A DNA stretch of 64,000 nt from SIAQ01 sp963767835 (GTDB lineage: Bacteria > Planctomycetota > Planctomycetia > Gemmatales > Gemmataceae): assembly GCA_963767835.1 (NCBI GenBank), contig CAVYFY010000006.1, forward strand, positions 310,001 to 374,000, in the 5' to 3' direction. Below, piece by piece: positions 9,054 through 20,260 of the stretch. The stretch's first letter is position 1; each line of letters opens with the position of its first letter. Both the position numbers and the translations under genes were made by a program. The notes under the pieces are model-generated. The model was not told the origin of the DNA and ran no database searches. It saw only the letters and a program-made list of their open reading frames with translations.

Positions 9054-10324
9054 ATGCTTGATCTCGGCCAATTGAAAAAAGACATCCAAACCCTCAATAA
9101 CGGGGATGATGCGTCTTGCCGCTTGGCTCTGCAATCCTTGAAAGCTTACAAGGAAGACGATTGGGCGACCGGCAGCCCGTCAACGATTTCCAGTCTGGTT
9201 GAGGTGCTCCGCAAGCAACTGGCCAATCACCCGCTTCTGAAGGGAACCAAGCAGCCGTCCATTCACAAGGATGTCGCGATCATCCTGGGCAATCTCGGGC
9301 CGCGCTCCACGCCCGCCATTTCCCATTTGATGGAACTGTTGCAGCCCGGTGTGCCCGACCCGGTCCGCGAGGCTGCCGTGGCGGCGCTGGGCAAGATCGG
9401 CAAGGAAGCGAAAGTTGCGGTTGCCGAGCTGATCACGCTGATCAATGGCCGATCATCGCTGTCGATCCAGGCGATCCGAGCATTGGGCGACATTGGCTGT
9501 GCCGACCAGCGCATGCGCACCGCACTGACAGGCCACTGGTTCTCGCCAACGCAAACGCAAACCAGCCAGGTGCAAGTGGCGTGCGCGCTCAGCAAGCTGA
9601 AGATCGAAGCCCAAAACTTGCCCGGCGTGTTGACCACGACGCTGATGACGAGTCAAGACGCCGCGTTGCGCAAGTCGGCGGCCGAGGCATTGGCCTGGCG
9701 CAACAAAGAAGAAGTGGACGTCGTTCCTGCATTGCTGGCCGCGAGCCTGGGGGACAAGAACGAAGACGTGCAACTGGTGGCGAAGGCGAGCCTGGAGCAG
9801 ATGAAGCTGTCGCAGGAGAAGGCGATTCCGATTTGCACCGGCAGCTCAAGGAATCCACCTATGCGGAAGCCGCGTTGCGCAAGAGCGGCGCCCTGGCAGT
9901 GCCGGCCTTGATCGACGCGCTGCGCGACGCCAACGCCGGCACGCGCATCAAAGCCGCTCGCGTCCTGGCCACCTTCGGCGAACTCGGCGCCGGCGCCGTC
10001 GCCGGGCTGACGGCCGCATTGAAGGACAAGGAACCCGAGGTTCGGCTTGCCGCGGCGAAAGGGCTGTGGAACGTCAGCAAGCAGGCCGATCTTGCGGTGC
10101 CGGTGCTGGTCAATTTGCTCGAAGAGAAACGCCGTCCCGATCCCGACGGTGGCGAAGCGCGGCGCATGTTCCTGCAAACCGTCATCGAAGCACTCTGGCG
10201 CATCGGCCCCCCCGCCAGCGCCGCAGTGCCTGCCCTTGTGGAAAAATCCAAGGACAAAAACCGCCTCGTCAGCGAATCCGCCCGCGAAGCGCTCAAGAAA
10301 ATCGCGCCAACGATGGTGAAGTAG
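9054..10324 (+). CDS. HEAT-repeat protein, frameshifted
   Basis: Tandem helical repeats of about 35 residues, for example VREAAVAALGKIGKEAKVAV and VRLAAAKGLWNVSKQADLAV, identify HEAT/PBS-lyase-type repeats used for protein binding. There is no signal peptide, so it is probably cytoplasmic. The first frame runs to about 9820 and the repeat pattern continues in the next frame from LHRQLKESTYAEAALRKSG. One missing base near 9822-9836 restores about 423 residues ending VPALVEKSKDKNR and KIAPTMVK. Partner unknown. Confidence 0.75.
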
Positions 10325-10338
10325 GCGCGAAAGCTGAG

Positions 10339-10638
10339 CTATTCCGCCTTTACCGGGGTTGGCGAAATCTTGAAACCAATTTTTTCGCCGACGGTGTCTG
10401 CCAACCGAGAGAGGATACGGTTGTGCTCCAGCAGAATCGCTTCGATGCGGGCAAAGCGTTCATCGCTTTCGCGGCGTATCTGGGCCATTTCTTTCTCGAA
10501 CTGGGCGAAGCGTGTAATCATGTCGGCATAGGCTTGTTGCATGGTCGCCTGCGTCTGTTGCATGGCGGCCTGCGTATGCAACACCGTTGCCATTGCCTCT
10601 TCCAACTTCCCGTTACCGTTGCTCTTTGCTCGGGCCAT
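10339..10638 (-). CDS. Small coiled-coil protein
   Basis: 99 residues, starting MARAKSNGNGKLEEAM at the ATG 10636-10638 with GAGAGGATACC upstream. The middle repeats AAMQQTQATMQQAY and then becomes a charged amphipathic helix (FEKEMAQIRRESDERFARIE), predicting a coiled coil. It lies 20 bp downstream of the aldolase gene on the same strand, so probably the same transcript. No known domain. It is convergent with the HEAT-repeat gene, with only 14 bp between stop codons. Confidence 0.7.
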   Translation of the reverse strand: MARAKSNGNGKLEEAMATVLHTQAAMQQTQATMQQAYADMITRFAQFEKEMAQIRRESDERFARIEAILLEHNRILSRLADTVGEKIGFKISPTPVKAE

Positions 10639-10658
10639 AGGTATCCTCTCCGAAAGGG

Positions 10659-11729
<1,071 letters not shown>

Positions 11730-11785
11730 GGTGGTTCTCCCTAGAAAGTGATGGTGCGGCAATTATAGGAAACGTACCGCTCCCC

Positions 11786-11842
11786 GTTTAGCGCTCGCAG
11801 CGAAGCGCCAAGCACCTCATCGCTTCACTGCGAACGCTAAAC
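11786..11842. repeat. Inverted repeat, GTTTAGCG family, copy 1
   Basis: The 22-bp left arm starting GTTTAGCGCTCGCAGCGAAG (11786-11807) pairs with 11821-11842 at 20 of 22 positions, with a 13-nt loop. It sits between the 5' end of the aldolase gene and the 3' end of the response-regulator gene, both minus strand. A second copy with the same arm core lies at 51220-51253. Confidence 0.85.
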
Positions 11843-11846
11843 AGGG

Positions 11847-13196
11847 TCATTGAATCCCCAACTCCCCGATCCGCCGATACAGCGAACTCAACCCGACGCC
11901 CAGCAGCCGGGCCGCTTCTTTCTTGTCCGGCACGCGCCGCAGGAAGCGTTCGATATGCTGCTTCTCGAAGCGCCGCACCGCTTCGCCCAGATCGTCCACC
12001 AGGTGCGGATCGTTGGTTTGCGGGGCCAGATCCGGCGGCAGATCGGCGGGCGTCACGAGCGGGCCTTCGCCGAGGATCACCGCTCGCTGCAATGCGTTGT
12101 CCAGCTCGCGCACGTTCCCCATCCACGGGCACGCCAGCAAAATCTGCATCGCGTCATGGCTCACGCCGGTGAAGTGCTTGCCGAGCGACTTCACCTGGCG
12201 GGCGAGCAGATATTCGACCAGATCGGGGATGTCCTCGCGCCGTTCGCGCAACGGCGGCAGCGTGATGCAGACGACATTAAGCCGATAATACAAATCCTCG
12301 CGGAATCGGCCCGCCTCGACCTCTTTCGCCAAATTCTTGTTGGTTGCCGTCAGCACGCGCGCATCCACGGCCACCGGCTCATCGGCGCCGACCGGCAGCA
12401 CCTCCTTCATCTCAATCGCCCGCAACATCTTCGCCTGCGTCGCCAGCGGCAACTCCGCGATCTCGTCGAGAAACACCGTCCCCTTCCCCGCATGCACGAA
12501 CACCCCCGCCTGATCGCGGTCGGCCCCCGTGAATGCCCCTTTGCGATGGCCGAACAGTTGATTCTCCAAAAGATCGTGCGGAATGGCCGCGCAGTTTACG
12601 GCGACGAAGCGGGCGTCGGCGTTCCTGGATTGGCGATGGATGGCGCGAGCGATGACTTCCTTGCCGGTGCCGCTCTCGCCGGCCAAGAGGACGGTGGACG
12701 GCGTGGGCGCCACCTTGCGGACGATATCAAGAACGCGCTGCATCGCCAGGCTCGAACCGACAATCGTCTCCGTTTCGATGTCGCGATTGAGTTCGCGCCG
12801 GAGCCATTGATTTTCCAGGTGCAGATCGCGATACTCAAGCAGCCGGCGTATCTTGGCGAGCACCTCGTCGAGCAAGATCGGCTTCATCAGGTAATCATTA
12901 GCCCCACGCTGAAAGGCGGCGACGGCGCTCTCGACGGTTCCATATGCGGTAATCAGGATGACGAACGTCTCCGGACTGATCTTCAGCAACCGGTCCAGCA
13001 GCTCCAGCCCGTCGATGCCAGGAAGCTGGATATCGCATAGAACCAGGTCGAAGCAGATTGCTTGCGCTTGCGCGAGCGCATCCTCCGCGGAACCGCACAC
13101 GGTCACGGCGAAACCCTCTTGCGTGAGGAATTCGCCGAGACTCTCACGGATGATCGGCTCGTCATCGACGATCAGGATTTTGGCGTTTGCGGGCAT
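11847..13196 (-). CDS. Sigma-54-dependent response regulator, NtrC family
   Basis: 449 residues with three domains. The receiver (about 1-120) has acidic residues DDE (11-13), phospho-acceptor Asp55 (LCDIQLPG) and Lys105. The AAA+ sigma-54 activation domain has Walker A GESGTGKE (173-180), the sigma-54 contact loop GAFTGA (220-225), Walker B TVFLDEIAELP and the arginine-rich LPPLRERREDIPDL. The C-terminal Fis-type helix-turn-helix is KKEAARLLGVGLSSLYRRI. All key residues are intact. It lies 47 bp downstream of a histidine kinase gene on the same strand, so the two form a cognate pair driving sigma-54 promoters. Confidence 0.95.
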   Translation of the reverse strand: MPANAKILIVDDEPIIRESLGEFLTQEGFAVTVCGSAEDALAQAQAICFDLVLCDIQLPGIDGLELLDRLLKISPETFVILITAYGTVESAVAAFQRGANDYLMKPILLDEVLAKIRRLLEYRDLHLENQWLRRELNRDIETETIVGSSLAMQRVLDIVRKVAPTPSTVLLAGESGTGKEVIARAIHRQSRNADARFVAVNCAAIPHDLLENQLFGHRKGAFTGADRDQAGVFVHAGKGTVFLDEIAELPLATQAKMLRAIEMKEVLPVGADEPVAVDARVLTATNKNLAKEVEAGRFREDLYYRLNVVCITLPPLRERREDIPDLVEYLLARQVKSLGKHFTGVSHDAMQILLACPWMGNVRELDNALQRAVILGEGPLVTPADLPPDLAPQTNDPHLVDDLGEAVRRFEKQHIERFLRRVPDKKEAARLLGVGLSSLYRRIGELGIQ

Positions 13197-13243
13197 GCTG
13201 TGATTTTACGAAGCCCAAGGCCAGGGCGACGCAGCTTCGGTCC

Positions 13244-14573
13244 TCAATCGGTTGACATTGCCGTCGTCGCATGGGTGGCGCACCGAACTTCCGCACTCGG
13301 CGCCGCCGGCAACTTCAAGCAAAATCGCGTCCCCTCGCCGGGCCGCGATGTCACTTCAATCGTGCCGCCGTGCTCCACAACAAGTGCGCGCGTGACGAAC
13401 AGACCTAAACCGGTGCCGTGCTTCTTGGTCGTGAAATAGGGTTGAAACAACCGAGCCTGGTTCTCCGCCGCGATGCCGATGCCGTTGTCCTCGACATGGA
13501 TGACGACTTGATCGGCCTCAAAGTCCGCGCGCACCACGATTTGGCCGCCGGTGTCGGTGGCGTCGATGGCGTTGAGGATCAGGTTGAGGAAGACTTGCAC
13601 GAGCTGGTCGCGCACGCCGATGATGGCGGGCAGATCGCGCGGGACATTCGCCTCGATGTGCCGGCCCTTGGTTCGCTTGTAATACTTGGCGATGTTGAGC
13701 GCTTCCTGCACGACCTCGGCGATCGCGACGCGCAGTGCGCATGGTGCTGGCGGGGCGGCTGAAGTTCACCAGTTCGCGCAACGTCGTCTGGATGCGGTCG
13801 AGTTGGCCGCTGACGAGAGCGAGCTTGTCGCGCGTGTAGCCGTCCTGATCGCGGCGCTGCAGCATCTGAATGAGCGAGCTGATCGAGGTGAGCGGGTTGC
13901 CGACTTCATGGGCGATGCCGGCCGCGAGCAAGCCGAATGCGGCCATCTTTTCCTGGTGCAGCACATGTGCCTGCGATTCCTGCAATTCACGCGTCCGCTC
14001 GGCAATGCGGGCTTCGAGTTGAGCGCGATGCTCTTCCAGTTGCTGATTCAACTCGCTCAAGTGATCGCCGACGCGCTTTAGAAGCGACGCCAGTGCCGAA
14101 CTCGCCCATGTCACCCAGCCGATAATCACCAGCGTCAAGATCAGCGGCGCCGGTTTCTGCCTGTCCGGCTCCAGCACGAAATAGAGCGCCACGAAGCTCG
14201 CCGTGTGCAGCGCCCAGGTGATATAGGTGACGCGCGGCGAATGGCGGATCGCGCAGCATATAAGAGAAAGTATGTAGTAGTAACGAAACGGGCTCTCCAA
14301 CCCCTGATGCTCGTAGCAAAGCATGGCGATGAAAAGCGCTTCCATACCCGAGATCAAGAGCGGCCAACGCTGCAGGAAGATCTCATCCTGCAAACGGTAA
14401 AATGTGTCGAGCAGGGCATAGACGACGCCGAGCGCGAGGATGGCGTTCAGAATCGCGCGGTGCTCCACTTCGCCGACATTGACGAGCAGATAGCCGAACA
14501 ACAGGCCGAACCAGCGGATCTTGACCGCAATGTTCTCGGCCGCCAGTTCCCAGCGAGACAGAGCCGCGTTCAT
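13244..14573 (-). CDS. Membrane sensor histidine kinase (NtrB/AtoS-like), frameshifted
   Basis: Four to six hydrophobic helices (about residues 20-165) form the N-terminal sensor. A coiled-coil linker (LNQQLEEHRAQLEARIAERT) leads to the HisKA box AAGIAHEVGNPLTS with phospho-accepting His222. The ATP-binding domain has NLILNAIDATDTGGQ (N box), VEDNGIGI (G1) and HGTGLGLFVTRALV (G2). The frame shifts near 13730-13745, between NFSRPAS and VAIAEVVQEAL; a one-base error restores the normal order. No strong ribosome-binding site marks the start, and the ATG at 14573 was chosen because the hydrophobic region begins soon after it. It precedes its response regulator. Confidence 0.88.
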
Positions 14574-14647
14574 CGTGGAGCAACCCGCATCCGATATAAG
14601 TCCGCATTTCATTATATCGGACGCGATCGGCATCAGGTTAGCGGTGT

Positions 14648-14992
14648 TTAGTTCGACTGCTTCTTGCGAAAGAACGAAAACGACGACGATGACGACATTG
14701 GCGGACGGGGCATGTTTACAATCATCACCTGCGGCGTGGTGCCCGTTGGAGTTCGCCCCAACATGGTGCCATAAGTATGCGGCGCCGATGGAAAGCTGCT
14801 CAGGAAATTGAATGTTGGCGCCGACGCCCGACTGCCCAGCAATTGCGAAAAAAAGGACGACGACGTGGACGTATTGCCGGCGCTGGTGGGCCCGGACATC
14901 GTCGAACCCATCGTTGTGGAAAACTGCGCCGCCGCGGGCCGGGCCAGCGCCAGGAGCAAAATCGCTCCCAAGATCGTTGCACGAGCGCGCAC
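14648..14992 (-). CDS. Small secreted Ser/Thr-rich protein
   Basis: 114 residues with a clear signal peptide (RATILGAILLLALARPAAAQ, cleavage near AAAQ). The mature part is rich in Ser, Thr, Pro and Gly and ends with a basic FFRKKQSN tail. No domain recognised. It lies 74 bp before the histidine kinase and 97 bp after a secreted metallopeptidase gene on the same strand. It may therefore belong to the transcript of the two-component system and be a target or sensor partner, but this is inference from position only. Confidence 0.6.
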   Translation of the reverse strand: MRARATILGAILLLALARPAAAQFSTTMGSTMSGPTSAGNTSTSSSFFSQLLGSRASAPTFNFLSSFPSAPHTYGTMLGRTPTGTTPQVMIVNMPRPPMSSSSSFSFFRKKQSN

Positions 14993-15089
14993 GAATCACC
15001 TCCCCCGTTTGCGAGTATGCGCCTATTCAACCCCCATGAAGAGGCGGGACCATAGCATTGGCGACAAGACTGTCAAGAGCGCTTTGAAG

Positions 15090-15839
15090 TCATGGCGAGC
15101 GCTTGATCGGAGCTTCCCAGATCTCCCGCAGCAGGGCGTAAGTCTCGGACTCGGATTCGCGCAGCTCGGCGCGCGTGAACGGGAAAAAATCGTTGACGCC
15201 AAAATAGGCTTCAGTCATCTCGGCAAAGAATTCCTTCTCGTCGGTGAGCGCGTAGTGTCGCACCCGTTTGCCGTTGAAAAGCAGCGTCTTCTCGCCGCGG
15301 CCGCTCTTTTTGTAATTCTCATAAGCCTCACGAATGCGCGGATGGTCGAAACCGAGCACCTGGTCGTGGTAGGCGTGGGCCAACTCGTGGAGGATGACCC
15401 AGGGCTGCTCATTGATGTTGCGCTTGGTCGGCAAATCGGCGGCGCGCGGCAGGTGCACGCACTTGGCAAGATCGGTCGAGTAGCCATTCGCTTTGAGCCA
15501 GCCCGCGCTGGGATGGTACTGCATCGACGTCAATTTGCCATGCGACAGATCGAGGACGATGGTGACAGCCTGCAATTTCTTGACGCGATCCTCTGGAACG
15601 ACGACGGTGATGTCAGACAGCTTGCTTTCAAGGAATCGGAGCGCCTTCTTGCCGACGTCCTCATTGGATGATTGAAGCAATCGGTCATCGACGCGTACGG
15701 TCCAGCCCTCGATCTTCCGCGTCGTATGCGAAGCAGGCTTCGGCGCCTCGGCCGGCTGCTTCTTGAGCTGAGCGGCCAGCGGTTTCGCTGCGATAGCCAG
15801 AATGGTCACGCTGATAATAACGACAACACGCGATTTCAT
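15090..15839 (-). CDS. Secreted zinc metallopeptidase, gluzincin-like
   Basis: About 249 residues from the ATG at 15839, which begins a signal peptide (KSRVVVIISVTILAIAAKPLAAQ). The zinc site is VILHELAHAYHDQ (HExxH), with a downstream glutamate in EFFAEMTEAYFG that would be the third ligand. The spacing resembles the anthrax-lethal-factor-like (ATLF) and related gluzincin families. The N-terminal half has no motif I recognise. It heads the minus-strand run leading to the sigma-54 two-component genes. Substrate unknown; the protease call is firm from the motif, the exact family less so. Confidence 0.75.
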   Translation of the reverse strand: MKSRVVVIISVTILAIAAKPLAAQLKKQPAEAPKPASHTTRKIEGWTVRVDDRLLQSSNEDVGKKALRFLESKLSDITVVVPEDRVKKLQAVTIVLDLSHGKLTSMQYHPSAGWLKANGYSTDLAKCVHLPRAADLPTKRNINEQPWVILHELAHAYHDQVLGFDHPRIREAYENYKKSGRGEKTLLFNGKRVRHYALTDEKEFFAEMTEAYFGVNDFFPFTRAELRESESETYALLREIWEAPIKRSP

Positions 15840-16054
15840 AATGAATCCTCGACTTCGATGAACATGGCAATGCCCGCATTGCATCTTCGTGATCCGGCGA
15901 CGAAAGTCCAGAGACGCCGCTTTGCAAACCGCGAAATTTGGGAATCGCACCTTGGCAAAACGCGGTGATTCATCGCCCAGACCCGATCATTTCATCATTT
16001 TTTAACGCGGTTTTGACAGATCAAGATATCGAAGGTCCAGGCATGAACCGAAAG

Positions 16055-16243
16055 CTACCGCAACGTTTTCGTCGATGGCACCTCAGGATTATTGACGGCG
16101 AGTCCTTCAAGCGGTGCGACGGCCAGAAGGACCTGATCCGCAGTCACCAATTCGGCGGGTAGGCCTTTTCGCGGCAGTTCTAGGGCGACCGCCAACTGAA
16201 GGGAATCCAAGGTATTGAGACCGAGAACTAGCGCAATATCGCT
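16055..16243 (-). pseudogene. C-terminal fragment of a PIN-domain (VapC-like) protein
   Basis: About 62 codons read as the end of a PIN ribonuclease: GLNTLDSLQLAVALEL, LVTADQVLLAVAPLEGLAVNNP. These match the usual C-terminal acidic (TLDSLQLA), TAD and hydrophobic strands. The N-terminal half with the first catalytic Asp is not found upstream in any frame, and no antitoxin gene is next to it. It is most likely a decayed toxin remnant. Confidence 0.5.
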
Positions 16244-16859
16244 GAAGGAGCCGGTCAGCGTCCTCGTGGTGGCGGACGAGCAGCCGAATGATCGCCGGGC
16301 GTCGCCGGCGCAGGTCGGCAGAAAAACGGCGACGATGCCAATCCTGACCATTTTCATAACACCCTGTTTTTCAATGGCTTGCGGATTATTGCAAATTTCT
16401 CTGGTTGTCTTAGTTTGTGTCCAATTTGACCATTTCTGTATCGAATTTTGTGAATTCTGTTCCGAATTCTGTTTTTTGCATTCAGCCGAATTCTTGCAGT
16501 CGATGGCTGTCAAAATGATCGGGACTATTCTATCCACGAGAGTGCAAACGCCATGACGACGCCCCATTGCGAGCCGTGCTGGAACGTGCGAGACGTCTGC
16601 ACTGCTCGATCACGTTTTTTGCTGTGCGAGTTGGCGGTCACGGACGCAGAATATCCGAAGTATCCGCCTCAACCGGTCGTGTAGTGCGATGGCATCGACC
16701 GAGGGACGATGGGACGGGACGAGCGCCGACCAAAGCGACTGGTGAATGACGAGGGAACCATGATCTTCCCCTGTCGCAAAAACTGAACGACAAGATCAAG
16801 GTCGGGAAGCTGGGCGTTATGCCGCTCTACGAGAACTCGCAAGCGCCAAGCAAACCATT
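16244..16859. other. Gene-poor, locally AT-rich stretch
   Basis: No complete gene is visible. Between about 16340 and 16520 the DNA is clearly more AT-rich than its surroundings and contains spaced GAATTCTG-like words (about 16448, 16461 and 16488). On the minus strand near 16715-16850 a short frame reads LPDLDLVVQFLRQGKIMVPS, which looks protein-like but has no recognised family and no clear start. The stretch may be a decayed insertion or toxin-antitoxin remnant. Confidence 0.4.
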
Positions 16860-17999
16860 TCACGGCCGCTGCGCCAGCGGCACATAGGGCGCATTGCGCT
16901 TGCCGACGTAAACCTGCTCCGGGCGATAGATGCGGTTGTTCTGCATCTGTTCGAGCCAATGGCTGAGCCAGCCTGCTACCCGCGAGATGGCGAAGATCGG
17001 CGTAAAGAGGTCGCGTGGAATGCCAAGCGCTTGATAGACGATGCCGGAGTAGAAATCGACGTTCGGGTAAATTCCCTTGGGGCCGAGCTTCTCGGCCATG
17101 ACGTTTTCCATTTCGACGGCCAGGTCGTATTGCGGTGGTTTGCCGGTGTCGGTGAAGACGCGTTCGGCCAGGCTTTGCAGGACGGTGGCGCGCGGGTCTT
17201 TGACCTTATAGACGCGATGGCCGAAGCCCATGATTTTTTTCTTGGTGGCGATGGCGTCGTCGCACCATTTGCGGACGTTCTGGTTGGCGCCGATCTCCTC
17301 GAGCATGTCGAGGACTTCTTCGTTGGCGCCGCCGTGCAAGGGGCCGGTGAGCGTGCCGATGGCGGCGCTGATGACGGTGTACGGGTTGGCGAGCGTCGAG
17401 GCGGTGACGCGGCCCGAGAACGTCGAGGCGTTCATTGTGTGCTCGGCATGCAGGATCAGGCAGGCGTCGATCACCTTGCGGATGGCCGGCGACGGCTCGC
17501 ACTCGAACAGCATCCAGTAAAAATTGGCGGCGTGATCGAGATCATCGCGCGGCTTGATCGGCTCATCGCCGTGCCGGATGCGATGGAAGGCGGCGACGGC
17601 GGTCGGCAGCTTGGCGATCAGGCGCACCGTCGATTCCCAGTTGCTCTTGGCGTTCGAGACATCGCGGGCCGGGTAGAACATGCCCATGGCGGCGACGGCG
17701 GCTTGCAGGGCGTACATCGGATGGCCGGTCTCGGGCAGGCACTTGATCAGATCGGTCAGGCGGAATTTTAGCCGACGATGCGTGCGGAGTTGATCGTCGA
17801 AGTCGGCAAGCTGCTTCTGCGTGGGCAGATCCCCCTTGAGCAACAGATAGGTGGTTTCCTCGAAGCAGCTTTCGGTAGCCAGGGTTTCGACGGCGATGCC
17901 GCGGTATTCGAGGCGGGCGTTTTTGCCGTCGATGAAGCTGACGGCCGACTCAGCGACGGGAACATCGGCAAGCCCGGGACGCAACTCGATCTGGCTCAT
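16860..17999 (-). CDS. gltA: Citrate synthase
   Basis: Condenses oxaloacetate and acetyl-CoA, the entry step of the TCA cycle. The protein is 379 residues, a normal length for the short bacterial/archaeal type. The ATG at 17999 has AAGGAGCGCC upstream; longer in-frame starts lack one. Catalytic residues are His187 or its neighbour in HAEHTMNAS, His222 in GPLHGGANE, His261 in MGFGHRVYK and Asp315 in NVDFYSG. A methylcitrate synthase is a less likely alternative, since no prp genes are nearby. It appears monocistronic. Confidence 0.93.
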   Translation of the reverse strand: MSQIELRPGLADVPVAESAVSFIDGKNARLEYRGIAVETLATESCFEETTYLLLKGDLPTQKQLADFDDQLRTHRRLKFRLTDLIKCLPETGHPMYALQAAVAAMGMFYPARDVSNAKSNWESTVRLIAKLPTAVAAFHRIRHGDEPIKPRDDLDHAANFYWMLFECEPSPAIRKVIDACLILHAEHTMNASTFSGRVTASTLANPYTVISAAIGTLTGPLHGGANEEVLDMLEEIGANQNVRKWCDDAIATKKKIMGFGHRVYKVKDPRATVLQSLAERVFTDTGKPPQYDLAVEMENVMAEKLGPKGIYPNVDFYSGIVYQALGIPRDLFTPIFAISRVAGWLSHWLEQMQNNRIYRPEQVYVGKRNAPYVPLAQRP

Positions 18000-18185
18000 G
18001 GCGCTCCTTACGGGGGCGGGAGGGATTAGCGGGAACGAAGTGAGATTATGAGCGGCGCGGGCTTTCGACCAGAGAGGATCGAACGTCCCGTGCCTGAAAT
18101 TCTCTTGCAAATGCCAACGCTTCGTGCGACGATCACGGAGGGTGAAATCATGAAGCTGTGGGTCTAGAGTTGAGGGAGCAGACCG

Positions 18186-19357
18186 ATGAATGCTATCCAA
18201 TTCGTATTGGTCCCGGTTGCCATCCTGGCGGCCGGGTTGATCTTCACCGGCGTGGGTAGCGCGCAGTATGAGCCAAAGGAAAGCGAGGTACTGCCGCTGT
18301 TCGCCAATCGCGACCCAGCGAAGCGCGAAGCTGTTCTGCTGGAAGAGGGCGGCACCAAGGAATCGGAGGAAGCAGTGCAGCGCGGCTTGAAATGGCTGGT
18401 CCGAGAGCAAAAGCCTGACGGTCGCTGGATGCTCGACAGCCCGCACCTATTGGATGCGGATCGAGGCGCCGAAAGCAACGACGTCGCAGCCACTTCCTTC
18501 GCCCTGTTGCCGGTGTTAGCCGCCGGCTACACGCACAAGCCAGCGCGTAACAATCCGCACGATAAGGTGGTCGAAAAGGGGCTGAATTTCCTCAGAAAGG
18601 AGCAGGCGAAGAACAAGAATGGCTGCTTCGGCAGCGGTATGTATGCGCATGGGCTGGCGACCATCGCGATCTGCGAAGCCTACGGCATGACCAAGGATCC
18701 AACGTTGCGCGGCCCGGCTCAGAAGGCAGTCAATCTCATCGTTGATGTACAGCACGCGCAGGGGGGCTGGCGTTACAGTCCGGCTAAGCAGGCAGGTGAC
18801 CTGTCCGTGTCGGGTTGGCAGATCATGGCCCTCACCACGGCCAGGGCAGCGGGACTCAATGTCCCAGGGGAATCCCTCGACGGCGCCAGGAAATTCCTCG
18901 ATGCGACCAGCAATGCCGACAACGGCTACGGCTACACCGTGGACTCGCGGAAGAGCACGGCACGCATGACCGCGGTCGGGTTGCTGTGCCGCCAGCACCT
19001 GGACAACTGGGCCCCGGCGAGGCCAAGATGACTTCGGCGGTGAAGGACTTTATCAAGGCCAACCTGCCGGATCGCCGGGACGCCTATTACTACTATTATG
19101 CGACCCAGGTGATGCACCACATGGGCGGCAAGGACTGGCGCGACTGGAATGAAAAGATGCGCGACCACCTCGTCAAGAAACAGGATACCAACGAGAAATC
19201 GCCGCGCTTTGGCTGCTGGAGCCCACAGGGCGATCCGTGGTGCCGATCCGGCGGAGCCCTTATGATCACATCTCTGAATCTCCTCACGCTGGAGGTTTAT
19301 TATCGGCACGCGCCGCTTTTTTCGCGACTGCACAGAAAAGCAGATGGTAAGAATTAG
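18186..19357 (+). CDS. Secreted prenyltransferase/squalene-oxidase repeat protein, frameshifted
   Basis: Signal peptide (FVLVPVAILAAGLIFTGVG), then alpha/alpha-toroid repeats such as RGLKWLVREQKPDGRWML and QHAQGGWRYSPAKQAGDLSV, the QxxDGRW/GGW pattern of terpene-cyclase-like repeats. These repeats are common in planctomycete secreted proteins without cyclase activity, and no DXDD motif is seen. The frame shifts near 19009 in a run of G (TGG GCC for TGG GGC). Adding one G gives DNWGPGEAKMTSAVKDF and a C-terminus ending RKADGKN, about 390 residues in total. Enzymatic function is unproven. Confidence 0.78.
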
Positions 19358-19400
19358 TTCCGTGGTATTCGCAGCGGGTCAGTTAAACGGAGTTCGACCG

Positions 19401-20241
19401 ATGGCAGGCATCTCTCGCCGAGCGTTCCTGCGCGGCTCGTTGGTGATCGCCGGCGCTAGCAGCTTTCTTTATGGCTGGGCGGTCGAGGCGACCTGGCTTG
19501 ATGTCGCGCATGTCGAGATGCCGCTGCGCAATCTGCCGGACGCTTTTGCCGATTTCACGATTGCCCAGATCAGCGATTTGCATCTCGGGGCTTGCGTTCG
19601 GCTCGACTATATCGAATCGGTGGTTGACAGTGTGCTGGCCCTGAACGCCGATGCTGTCGTCATTACGGGCGATCTGGTGTCGCGCATCACCGACGGGGAG
19701 CCGGACATGCTCGTGCAAACGCTGTCCCGGCTGCGGGCTCCGCAGGGCGTTCACGCGGTTCTCGGCAATCACGATTGGTGGGTGAACGGTTCGCTGGTCA
19801 TCGAATCGCTGCGCCGGGCCGGCGTCAACGTCCTGGTCAACGAACACTTGACGTGGCGGCGTGGCGGACAGGCCCTTTATCTTGCCGGCGTCGATGATGT
19901 CTGGTGCGGCATGAATGATTTGCAACACGCTTTCGCCGGCATTCCCGCCGACGCCGCCGTCATTGCGTTGGTGCATGAACCCGATTATGCCGATATTGTC
20001 GCCCGGGATGCGGGTGATCTTGCAGCTTTCGGGCCATTCGCATGGCGGGCAGGTTTGTCTCCCATTCTACGGCGGCTTGCACTTTCCGAGCTGGGGCAAG
20101 AAGTACACGTCGGGGCATTACCGGATCGGCGATTTGACGCTCTACACCAACCGCGGTATCGGCATGGTCGGCTTGCCAATCCGCTTCGCGTGCCGGCCGG
20201 AGATCACGCTGTTTGCATTGAACCCGGCGAATGAAACATAG
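19401..20241 (+). CDS. Tat-exported metallophosphoesterase, frameshifted
   Basis: Starts at the ATG 19401 (GGAG 8 nt upstream). A twin-arginine signal SRRAFLRGSLVIAG is followed by the calcineurin-like metal sites ISDLHLG (DxH), ITGDLVS (GD), VLGNHDWW (GNHD), LVHEPDY and GHSHGGQV (GHxH). The last block is in another frame: one base is missing near 20003-20015, after DYADIVARD. The reconstructed protein is about 280 residues and ends VGLPIRFACRPEITLF. This is the YaeI/YkuE class of phosphoesterases (UDP-diacylglucosamine or general phosphodiester substrates). It lies 43 bp after the squalene-repeat gene. Confidence 0.85.
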
Positions 20242-20260
20242 GCACAGACCGCAAACTGGC

